From Nanobdellota archaeon (GTDB lineage Archaea; Nanobdellota; Nanobdellia; Woesearchaeales; GW2011-AR15): 15,212 nt of DNA. Positions 1 to 5,820 of the stretch are shown one piece after another. The notes beneath the pieces were generated by a model. The model did not search any database. It worked only from the letters and a program-made list of their open reading frames with translations, and had not been told where the DNA came from. How positions within the stretch are numbered: position 1 is the first letter of the stretch; every line of letters begins with the position of its first letter. Location: positions 1 through 15,212 of the forward strand of contig JAHIYL010000066.1 in the NCBI GenBank assembly GCA_018815145.1, written 5' to 3'. The position numbers were made by a program, and so were the translations under genes.

Positions 1-3
1 AGG

Positions 4-35
4 ACAGGTTCGTATACTAAAGTATACGGTTCTGT
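4..35. repeat. Imperfect inverted repeat (hairpin-forming)
   Basis: CGTATAC (11-17) and GTATACG (22-28) form a perfect 7-bp stem around a TAAA loop. Outside a GTT/GTT internal loop, ACAG (4-7) and CTGT (32-35) extend the symmetry. It could be the 3' end of a transcript entering from the left, an operator, or a structured RNA. There is no coding sequence here to explain it. The symmetry is seen directly; the role is unknown. Confidence 0.5.
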
Positions 36-46
36 ACTGTGGAATA

Positions 47-65
47 GGATTTTTCAAAAAAATCC
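47..65. repeat. Second hairpin, GGATTTTT / AAAAATCC
   Basis: A perfect 8-bp inverted repeat with a CAA loop lies 11 nt after the first hairpin. A T-run follows at about 90-97. The pair may terminate a gene that ends left of the window. Apart from these hairpins and the promoter before position 191, I see nothing else in 1-190. Confidence 0.45.
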
Positions 66-154
66 GTCGCTGCCTATGTTGTTGTTATTTTTTTCATAAA
101 AATCTTATGTGAGTCGTAGCCGATTTATTATATTCTGAATAGTGTCAAAGAAAA

Positions 155-167
155 CTTTTTAAACTTT
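155..167 (+). promoter_or_regulatory. TATA-like box for the surface-protein gene
   Basis: CTTTTTAAACTTT is centred about 30 nt before the ATG at 191. This is the spacing expected for an archaeal TATA box driving a leaderless or very short-leader mRNA. No Shine-Dalgarno sequence lies between it and the ATG. Confidence 0.5.
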
Positions 168-190
168 AGTACATAACAAAGAATCTGACA

Positions 191-2602
191 ATGAACCGAA
201 ATGTACGCACTGACCGGGATAAAGATATACTTTACAATGTTCTTATAATTGCAATGATCATTGGTTTTGTCATTGCTCTGCCATTATCCATCAATTTTAG
301 AAAGACTTTATATGAACCAAATGCTCCATTTACTGAGTTATTCTTTGACAAACCGGATGATTTGCCTAATTGGATCAAAACTGATAAAGTATATCCTTTC
401 TCTTTTCACGTCAAGAGCAATGAAGATGAAATAAAAAAATTTACTTATAAGTTTGGTGTTGAACTGTATCAATTATACACTGAAATTGAATCCAAGTATC
501 ATTGCCTAAACAAGTACAGAGACACTACATATATTGAATACACAAATGAGACTGAGAACATTTCATTGTTTTTTCAGCCAAAATTATTTAAACCTATACA
601 GAACTTAGCTGTTCTTCCGGAGTTTTCAAAGACAATAAACTGGACTTCATTTTATATGGAGACTGCGTTTTCTCCAACCAGAGGCATGGGTATATTAAAA
701 ATTTATTTTAGAGATGAAAAAGACATTAAGTACATTGTTACCTTTGATGAACAGAAGAAACAGATTTTGTTCAATAATAAAATTACATATAGAAGCCTTG
801 ATTTAAAAAGAGACAATAATAAGATAAAATTTGATACTGATGAACATAATTTAAAAGTTATTCTAAATGGTATTATAGTTGTTGATGAGCAATTTGAAAA
901 CCTAACACACGGACAGTTTGGGTTTGAGTCGCAGGATGGATATTTTGGCATTTCAGGTTTTACTGTATATAAAGAAACCCTGTATCCTATCCCGGATACA
1001 GGTGAAGTATGGCAGTTCAGATTAAATGATAATTACATGCATCAAAGGATAGCTGAATTAAAGAGCATAAAAACAAAAACAATCTCGCTGGATCGTACAT
1101 CCAAACTATACAACCAAACAGTCGACTGTGAAATAGAACCTTTTTACTGCCAATATTATGATTTGCCAAATGATATCAGTTTTTTTGTGGACACACATAA
1201 TATTACAGAAGTCATTGATAAGATTCCAGTCACCAGAGGCAATCTTGCGTATAATTTCTTTCCAAGTGCATATGAAAAAACAAATAATGATTGGTCAGCG
1301 TTTGAAATAAATTTTTCACATGCCCAGATTATGGAAGGCAATCCTATGACAAACATCATAAATTTTGCCGATAAATGGTCAATAATGATGACTCGGAATA
1401 ATTCATATTTCATAAGGCCAATAAATGCCACAACTATCCAGATAGATGAGATCAAAAATCCGCAAAAATCAAATGAAACCCGGGTAGAATTCATCAGTAT
1501 TAAGGTTGATAGTGAAAAAATCCGTTTATTCTTAAATGATATTGAAGTATTTACCAGGGATACTCCTTATGACTATACAAATGGTTTTGTTGAATTGGAT
1601 CAGAAAAATGGTTATATGGTATTTTCTCCAATTGAACTAAGCAACAATGATACTGAATGCAGTGATCCTTACTCATTGAAATTCTGCAAGATTTTTTATG
1701 AACCTTATTTTAGAGGTCCTACAAGGCAAATTGAACCTGAAGAAGATTATGAAATCCAATACTATTCCTATGACCCAAATAATAATCAGATGAATATATT
1801 TGAGTATACTACCGGATACAAAGAAGTAGATAATCTTTCAATTTTGATGAATGATTCTTTTTTTACCGGTATAGATATATCAGTTCTTAACAAAACACCA
1901 ACTGTTAAGCATACACTTAATTATCCTATCTATAATCCATTAATTAAAGACAGAAGAATAATCATGAATTCGCTTTCTACGCGAATTGCAAATGCTACAA
2001 ATTTTTCAGTGGAATATTCTTATGAATCTATTGAAGGAGTAAGAGTCATGGAAATAGGGCTGCAGGATTTTGCAGGTAATGAGATTGTCTCAATATATGC
2101 AATGGAAAATCAGGATAAGATAGTTGTCTATTGCTATGATGGCAAAGAAACAATTATTGACGAGATGCCTGTATTCATCAATAATAGCGAAGGACATACC
2201 CTAAAGCTTGAATTTATTGAAGGTAATGGATATTTCCAACTAGATAGAAAAACCATTTATCAATTAAATAAAACAAAAGTTAAAGATGGATTTTTCTTTG
2301 TTGGTTCAAGAAATACTTATGTAGAAATGAATGGGATTGTAATTAGAAAAGATAATGGATATTATAATCAAATATCATTATCAGATGATCCCTGTGAACT
2401 AAAACTTATTTCACGCTTTGAAGAAGAAAAAATACTTAGATTGTCTCCTGATGAGACTGTTTCTCTTTCAGGAAATTTTGAAATACTTAACTCCACAGAT
2501 TTCGACTACGGCAAGGTATTTGTCGAATTATACGGCTCTTCGCAGACAAATGAATCTAATCCTCTTGAAATACATTTTTGGGTGATGCGCGATGATACTT
2601 GA
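191..2602 (+). CDS. Membrane-anchored extracellular protein with three LamG-like repeats
   Basis: Predicted 803-aa cell-surface protein. Residues 1-15 are charged, 16-34 form one membrane helix, and the rest is probably outside the cell. The segment after the helix (about 40-95) resembles the extracellular part of DUF1616 proteins. Three regions (about 130-262, 355-485 and 600-725) share a concanavalin/LamG-like layout, each ending in a G-(F/V)-x-(F/V/L) strand, a turn, and a strand in the style of GFTVY (256-260); these ends begin near residues 241, 465 and 700. Many N-x-S/T sequons suggest N-glycosylation. The C-terminus ends in a strand containing IHFWV. It overlaps the next gene by 11 nt, so the two are probably co-translated partners. 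Ligand binding or cell-envelope architecture is inferred from the fold only; no catalytic motif was seen. The gene looks more A+T-rich than its neighbours. Confidence 0.85.
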   Translation: MNRNVRTDRDKDILYNVLIIAMIIGFVIALPLSINFRKTLYEPNAPFTELFFDKPDDLPNWIKTDKVYPFSFHVKSNEDEIKKFTYKFGVELYQLYTEIESKYHCLNKYRDTTYIEYTNETENISLFFQPKLFKPIQNLAVLPEFSKTINWTSFYMETAFSPTRGMGILKIYFRDEKDIKYIVTFDEQKKQILFNNKITYRSLDLKRDNNKIKFDTDEHNLKVILNGIIVVDEQFENLTHGQFGFESQDGYFGISGFTVYKETLYPIPDTGEVWQFRLNDNYMHQRIAELKSIKTKTISLDRTSKLYNQTVDCEIEPFYCQYYDLPNDISFFVDTHNITEVIDKIPVTRGNLAYNFFPSAYEKTNNDWSAFEINFSHAQIMEGNPMTNIINFADKWSIMMTRNNSYFIRPINATTIQIDEIKNPQKSNETRVEFISIKVDSEKIRLFLNDIEVFTRDTPYDYTNGFVELDQKNGYMVFSPIELSNNDTECSDPYSLKFCKIFYEPYFRGPTRQIEPEEDYEIQYYSYDPNNNQMNIFEYTTGYKEVDNLSILMNDSFFTGIDISVLNKTPTVKHTLNYPIYNPLIKDRRIIMNSLSTRIANATNFSVEYSYESIEGVRVMEIGLQDFAGNEIVSIYAMENQDKIVVYCYDGKETIIDEMPVFINNSEGHTLKLEFIEGNGYFQLDRKTIYQLNKTKVKDGFFFVGSRNTYVEMNGIVIRKDNGYYNQISLSDDPCELKLISRFEEEKILRLSPDETVSLSGNFEILNSTDFDYGKVFVELYGSSQTNESNPLEIHFWVMRDDT

Positions 2603-3074
2603 GTTGGTGCAGATAATATTGGGCTTGGGGTTCAGCCTGTTTATTCCCGGCTTTCTTGTGGTCATAATCTTTTTTAAGGAATTCAACAAGGCAGAAAAGA
2701 TTGCTTTTTCAATCACATTCTCTATCATGATTTCAATTGCAATTTCAATATTTTTTGGCTACAATGAAGAATGGGCTGCAAAGACAGGAGGCCTGACACT
2801 CAGTAATATTATCCTTGCTGAGTTCATAGTAAACAGTCTTCTCATTGTAATCCTGTTGATACAAACCTTTGTGCAAAGAAAGGCAGTAAACAATAAGAAA
2901 ACAGATGCATTGCCGGAATCAAATGAGAATCTTGCTTCACCTGAAAAGAGCAAAAAATCCCAAAGTAAAACGGACAACACAGAGCATAAGGAGTCCAGGA
3001 AAAGTCCTCCTGACATCAGGAAATATATAGCCCCTAAACGAAAAGTATATAAAGCCATAGAAATAAAAAAATAA
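2592..3074 (+). CDS. DUF1616-type small membrane protein
   Basis: 160-aa integral membrane protein. Helices lie at about 4-28, 36-56 and 69-94, followed by a charged Lys/Ser/Glu-rich cytosolic tail (95-160). The FIPGF segment (17-21) and the following E-K-IAFS stretch match the conserved N-terminal membrane part of DUF1616 proteins, which usually read L-F-x-PGY then E-R-x-A-L-S. In full-length DUF1616 proteins this part is fused to an extracellular domain. Here the extracellular part seems to sit in the overlapping upstream gene, so the two look like a split version of the family. Start: the ATG at 2592 lies inside the end of the upstream gene, which indicates translational coupling. The biochemical function of DUF1616 is unknown to me. 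Confidence 0.75.
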   Translation: MILELVQIILGLGFSLFIPGFLVVIIFFKEFNKAEKIAFSITFSIMISIAISIFFGYNEEWAAKTGGLTLSNIILAEFIVNSLLIVILLIQTFVQRKAVNNKKTDALPESNENLASPEKSKKSQSKTDNTEHKESRKSPPDIRKYIAPKRKVYKAIEIKK

Positions 3075-3080
3075 TACAGC

Positions 3081-3106
3081 AAAGACTAAGGGGGTCTTTT
3101 TTTTTT
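3081..3106 (+). terminator. Hairpin plus T-run terminator
   Basis: AAAGAC (3081-3086) pairs perfectly with GTCTTT (3094-3099) across a 7-nt loop, and the T-run continues to 3106. It lies 7 nt after the stop codon of the DUF1616-like gene. Archaea mostly terminate on U-tracts alone, so the bacterial-like hairpin may be incidental, but a transcript end here is likely and isolates the histone gene. Confidence 0.6.
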
Positions 3107-3143
3107 GTTTTTTGATAAAAAAATAATTTCACACGAAAATCCG

Positions 3144-3362
3144 ATGGCAAAAAGGCAAAATATCTTACCAAAAGCAGCAGCAATAAAACTTATAGAGAAG
3201 GCCGGCGCACCGAGAGTCGCTGATGCAGCAGGTGAGGAGCTCGTGGAGATACTCCAGGACATAGGAATAAAGATTGCTCAGAAAGCTATTATCTTTTCTG
3301 AACATGCAGGCAGAAAGACTGTCAAGGCCAGTGATATCAAACTGGCTGCAAAAGAATTCTGA
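3144..3362 (+). CDS. Archaeal histone (HMf type)
   Basis: 72-aa histone-fold protein that dimerises and wraps or bridges DNA in the nucleoid. The core follows the HMfA/HMfB pattern: an N-terminal helix with basic residues, a long central helix (about 30-53), the loop HAGRKTV (54-60) whose RKT residues contact DNA in this family, and a C-terminal helix starting at the ASDIK motif (62-66). HMfB has 69 residues, so the length is standard, with a slight N-terminal extension (MAKRQNILPKAA). Start choice: an in-frame TTG at 3105 would add 13 residues but lies inside the terminator T-run and adds nothing histone-like, so the ATG at 3144 is used. An A/T-rich stretch (3117-3130) may be its TATA box. 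It is a single transcription unit after a terminator. The family identification is secure. Confidence 0.95.
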   Translation: MAKRQNILPKAAAIKLIEKAGAPRVADAAGEELVEILQDIGIKIAQKAIIFSEHAGRKTVKASDIKLAAKEF

Positions 3363-3396
3363 TATAAATATTATTAACCATCAAAATCACAGGAAA

Positions 3397-3410
3397 CGTT
3401 TAAAAATAAG
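3397..3410 (+). promoter_or_regulatory. TATA-like box for the 319-aa gene
   Basis: CGTTTAAAAATAAG is centred about 27 nt before the ATG at 3429, the expected geometry for a leaderless archaeal transcript. No Shine-Dalgarno sequence precedes the ATG. Confidence 0.55.
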
Positions 3411-3428
3411 GTAAAATCCTTCGTCATA

Positions 3429-4388
3429 ATGGGCGAGGCAAAACCAGTAAACATTCTATATATTGGACCTTATGCTAATCAGCTGAAAGATTCATTGGAA
3501 GAACTTATCAAGCAGTCAGGTTCTGCCTCAAGATCTCTTCCTGAATTCAATATCATAACATACGGCAAAAAGGTAAATTCAGAAGTTAAAGAATTCCTGT
3601 CTGTTTCTGTAGCTAAAAAAATCAACCCTCCAAAGACATATGAGCAGGATTTTGAACTTGCAGCTGCATTGGACCTCTACACTGCTGAGGTATCCTGCAG
3701 CTCAGTTGTCTTTGATTATTTTTCTGATTTTGGCCTATCAGAAGTGATAGAACAGATCCATTCACCTCGTAAGGCAGACCGTTACAATAGAAGGACTCTT
3801 CATGTTGTGGTAAATGATGTCTTAAATCTCACAAACTGGCTCAATGGAAAACGCAATGCAGAAAGGGAAATGATTGATTTTCACCGGTTTAAATACTACA
3901 GTGATAAGCCAAAAGAAAGAACAAATGAAATTGCACAGATATTATTCAACAGATATAAAAATGGTCCTCCAAAAAACAAGAAATCTGAAAAACCAAAATA
4001 TCTTCTTGGCCCAAATAAGATTTCTCTTGAATATATAGGTCAACGGTTTGATGAGGCAGAAGCCCCATTCATGATACTCAGTGAGATGGAAAAAGAACTG
4101 GGTAAGATTGAGGCTGTGTATTTCAATTGGTATCAGGGAAAGCAAAAAGGGAATATACCTGTGATAAGCCTATATTTTCAGAATGAAAAGGGTATAAGCA
4201 AAAAATACACGCTGATCCATCCCACAGATAAGGCAACCAGTCCACAGTACAAAAAATATGCACAATTGCTCCTGCAATTCCTAGATGAAGCAGAAAAGAC
4301 TGAACCAATCGGCATGTCCAATAAAGAGAGACGGGCAGAGCATGAAAGCGCAAGGACGCTGATTAACAAGTACATTATTCAGAAATAG
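3429..4388 (+). CDS. Hypothetical soluble protein, 319 aa
   Basis: I do not recognise this protein. It has no signal peptide or membrane helix. Residues 5-60 (beginning NILYIGPY, then a helix, then a strand around NIITYGKK) look like the start of an alpha/beta fold. The middle is helical with a Lys/Pro-rich linker near 178-190. Residues about 225-262 form beta strands around YFNWYQGK and ISLYFQNE. The C-terminus (about 270-319) is helical and charged, with a conserved-looking SNKERRAEHESAR stretch. No P-loop, metal-binding cysteine cluster or known nuclease signature was seen. It has its own promoter and ends 9 nt before the 3' end of the convergent tRNA gene. The ATG at 3429 is supported by the upstream TATA box. 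Codon use looks ordinary for the window, so it is very likely a real gene. Confidence 0.8.
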   Translation: MGEAKPVNILYIGPYANQLKDSLEELIKQSGSASRSLPEFNIITYGKKVNSEVKEFLSVSVAKKINPPKTYEQDFELAAALDLYTAEVSCSSVVFDYFSDFGLSEVIEQIHSPRKADRYNRRTLHVVVNDVLNLTNWLNGKRNAEREMIDFHRFKYYSDKPKERTNEIAQILFNRYKNGPPKNKKSEKPKYLLGPNKISLEYIGQRFDEAEAPFMILSEMEKELGKIEAVYFNWYQGKQKGNIPVISLYFQNEKGISKKYTLIHPTDKATSPQYKKYAQLLLQFLDEAEKTEPIGMSNKERRAEHESARTLINKYIIQK

Positions 4389-4397
4389 AAAAAGTAA

Positions 4398-4485
4398 TGG
4401 ACTCGTCGGGAATTGAACCCGATGTCTTCCCCTGTTTGGTTAGCTTAATAGCCAAGGGGACACGATACCGATTCGCCACGAGCCC
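4398..4485 (-). tRNA. tRNA-Ala(GGC) with a 16-nt BHB intron
   Basis: All arms fold. The acceptor stem GGGCTCG/CGAGTCC includes a G3-U70 wobble, the hallmark of alanine tRNAs. The D-stem is GCGA/TCGT with GG in the loop, the anticodon stem is TCCCC/GGGGA, the variable loop is AGACA, and the T-arm is TCGGG-TTCAATT-CCCGA with discriminator A. CCA is not encoded. The anticodon region is 23 nt long. Removing 16 nt between positions 37 and 38 leaves the 7-nt loop UUGGCUA with anticodon GGC. The same acceptor stem and a closely similar loop occur in haloarchaeal tRNA-Ala(GGC), as I recall it. Oddities: position 37 would be U rather than a purine, and the 15/48 Levitt pair would be U/A. A T-run (4389-4394 on the plus strand reads as A's) may terminate the transcript. 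Confidence 0.85.
4434..4449 (-). other. tRNA intron with bulge-helix-bulge motif
   Basis: In transcript sense the intron is AUUAAGCUAACCAAAC. The precursor forms helix UCCCC/GGGGA, a 3-nt bulge ACA, the 4-bp helix UUGG/CCAA, a 3-nt bulge CUA, and an outer UUA/UAA stem closed by AGC. This is the complete BHB recognised by the archaeal tRNA splicing endonuclease, which cuts after the second base of each bulge. The position is the canonical 37/38 site. Confidence 0.8.
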
Positions 4486-4495
4486 ATTTTCGAGC

Positions 4496-4780
4496 TTTGA
4501 AAGGATTGACTAAATTTAAATATTTATCTATAGAATGGCTCAAAATACTGATTCTATATAAAGTTTTTTCATTTTTATCAGCTCGAACATATCTGTAGAT
4601 ACTGGAACGGATTTTAAACCTAATCAATAATTTTTGAGTTTGATTAGCTAAATCTAAAGAAGCTTCATTAATAAGAAAAATTATTTTCTTTTGACGGAAT
4701 TTTCTTTTTTCAATATTTTTTATCATTTGAAATCCAGTGTTCCTTTACCAATATCAATCACTTAAATGATTTTAATATTA
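4496..4780 (-). pseudogene. Probable remnant of a LAGLIDADG homing endonuclease
   Basis: The minus-strand frame from the ATG at 4726 reads into the tRNA and looks meaningless there. Before the tRNA it follows the second half of a LAGLIDADG domain: a strand (KKIIFLI), then SLDLANQTQKLL, then RFKIRSSIYRY, then a KTLYRISI strand, then SIDKYLNLVNPFKARK. This matches the family order of S-x-x-LA-x-x-x-x-x-LL, FGI-x-S-x-I, YR-x-x-I and I-x-K-F-x-x-x-I-x-x-x-x-x-RK. No intact LAGLIDADG helix precedes it. Stops interrupt the frame upstream, but a neighbouring frame carries VIDIGKGTLDFK, which could be the eroded D-x-D-G segment after a frameshift. It would be a dead fragment, without catalytic acidic residues in frame. 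Alternative: a chance open frame in A+T-rich DNA. Edges are approximate. Confidence 0.45.
4512..4526 (-). promoter_or_regulatory. TATA-like box for the tRNA gene
   Basis: On the minus strand TAAATATTTAAATTT is centred about 33 nt upstream of the tRNA 5' end, suiting transcription that starts a few bases before the mature end. It lies inside the reading frame of the endonuclease-like remnant. Confidence 0.5.
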
Positions 4781-4908
4781 TATATACTTCACGCGTGCAT
4801 TTGTCCAGTGACCAGTGCAAAATCTTATTTTGTAACTGATTATCAAGATAGATTTTAAATGAGCTTATATTGAACTGACAATTCATAAAAAATATCCCTA
4901 TTTACCAA
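4781..4908. other. A+T-rich spacer without recognisable genes
   Basis: Stops interrupt the frames I examined here on the minus strand. I found no RNA motif, repeat or promoter apart from the TATA box that follows. It may contain more of the eroded endonuclease-like gene but cannot be read as such. Confidence 0.5.
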
Positions 4909-4922
4909 ATATTTTTAAATTC
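4909..4922 (+). promoter_or_regulatory. TATA-like box for the DMT transporter
   Basis: ATATTTTTAAATTC is centred about 28 nt before the ATG at 4944, suited to a leaderless transcript. Confidence 0.55.
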
Positions 4923-4943
4923 TCCACTTTTAATCTGAATAAA

Positions 4944-5795
4944 ATGGAAACCTGGTTCATCTATGCTGTTCTGGCATCAGTATTATTTTCAGCGGCAATT
5001 ATTCTCCAGAAGAAGATGCTACAAAAGCAGGACCACGTATTTTTCTCCTCATATATGCAATTCATAATCAGTATCTTTGCATTGGCTGCTTTTATCTTTA
5101 CAAATGGGAAATTGCCAAGTCCAGCCATGGCTGCTGCAAGCTTCATCTACACAGGTGTTTTCTTTGGCTTAGGCACACTTTTTTACTTCAAGGGCCTGAA
5201 ACATGCAGAAGCAGGTGTTTCCTCCATAATAAGCCTTCTCAGGCTTGTATTCGCAATGTTCGGCGGCATACTTGTCTTTCATGAAAAAATGACAGCATTG
5301 AAGGTGTCAGGCATACTCCTGATAGTGATAGGAATCATTAGCATATTCCTGAAAAAAGGACTGATAAAAAAAAATGCAGGCATAAGAGCACTTATGCTAT
5401 CTTCTGTTTTTTTCGGCATTGGGATGCTGGGTGATAAGTTCTTTGTCCAAAGGATGGACCGGATGGCATATATGGTGATGGCTTTCTTTGCTCCGGCATT
5501 ATTTATTCTGATTCTCAATCCAAAGATAACAGCGAATTTCAAAAGAATCAGATTTTTTTCAGGGGATAACACTGCAATACTGTTCACTGCTATTGTAACA
5601 TTCTCATCAATTTTTTTTCTTATCAGCAGCTATGCCAATGGTGGTGATGTATCCGGCACAATCCCAATATACCAGACTTCTGCAGTCCTTGTAGTCGTCC
5701 TCAGCGCCATATTCCTTGATGAAAAAGATAATCTTTTAAGAAAGGTCATGGGAGCAGCAATTGCTGTAGCAGGAGTCATACTTCTGGGTATGTAA
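4944..5795 (+). CDS. EamA/DMT-superfamily transporter
   Basis: 283-aa polytopic membrane protein with about ten helices in two homologous halves (about 1-140 and 145-283), the classic EamA/drug-metabolite transporter arrangement. Family marks include the small-residue helix with FYFKGLKHAEA (about 80-90), where the Lys/Ala-rich YxxA-type segment ends helix 3, and helix 4 (SSIISLLRLVF) leading to a helix with VFHEKMT (about 111-117). The second half repeats the pattern with IPIYQTSAVLVVV followed by IFLDEKD. Members move amino acids, nucleotide sugars, metabolites or drugs across the cytoplasmic membrane; the substrate cannot be read from the sequence. The gene is monocistronic, with its own TATA box, and converges on the AAA+ operon with a 25-nt gap that is A-rich on the plus strand. 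The start is fixed by the promoter and by the first helix beginning at residue 4. Confidence 0.9.
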   Translation: METWFIYAVLASVLFSAAIILQKKMLQKQDHVFFSSYMQFIISIFALAAFIFTNGKLPSPAMAAASFIYTGVFFGLGTLFYFKGLKHAEAGVSSIISLLRLVFAMFGGILVFHEKMTALKVSGILLIVIGIISIFLKKGLIKKNAGIRALMLSSVFFGIGMLGDKFFVQRMDRMAYMVMAFFAPALFILILNPKITANFKRIRFFSGDNTAILFTAIVTFSSIFFLISSYANGGDVSGTIPIYQTSAVLVVVLSAIFLDEKDNLLRKVMGAAIAVAGVILLGM

Positions 5796-5820
5796 ATATT
5801 GTTAAAGAAAATTAAAAAAA

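Noticed and set aside
1156..1494. Minus-strand open frame inside the 803-aa surface protein
   Set aside because: It has no promoter or ribosome site, and the plus strand encodes a repeated domain with consistent sequons through the same bases.
3105..3143. N-terminal extension of the histone from a TTG codon
   Set aside because: The TTG lies in the terminator T-run, and the added residues have no counterpart in archaeal histones.
4398..4485. Reading the tRNA as proline (anticodon UGG) by shifting the loop one base
   Set aside because: The 5-bp anticodon stem TCCCC/GGGGA fixes the loop as starting UU, giving GGC. The G3-U70 pair and the acceptor sequence agree with alanine.
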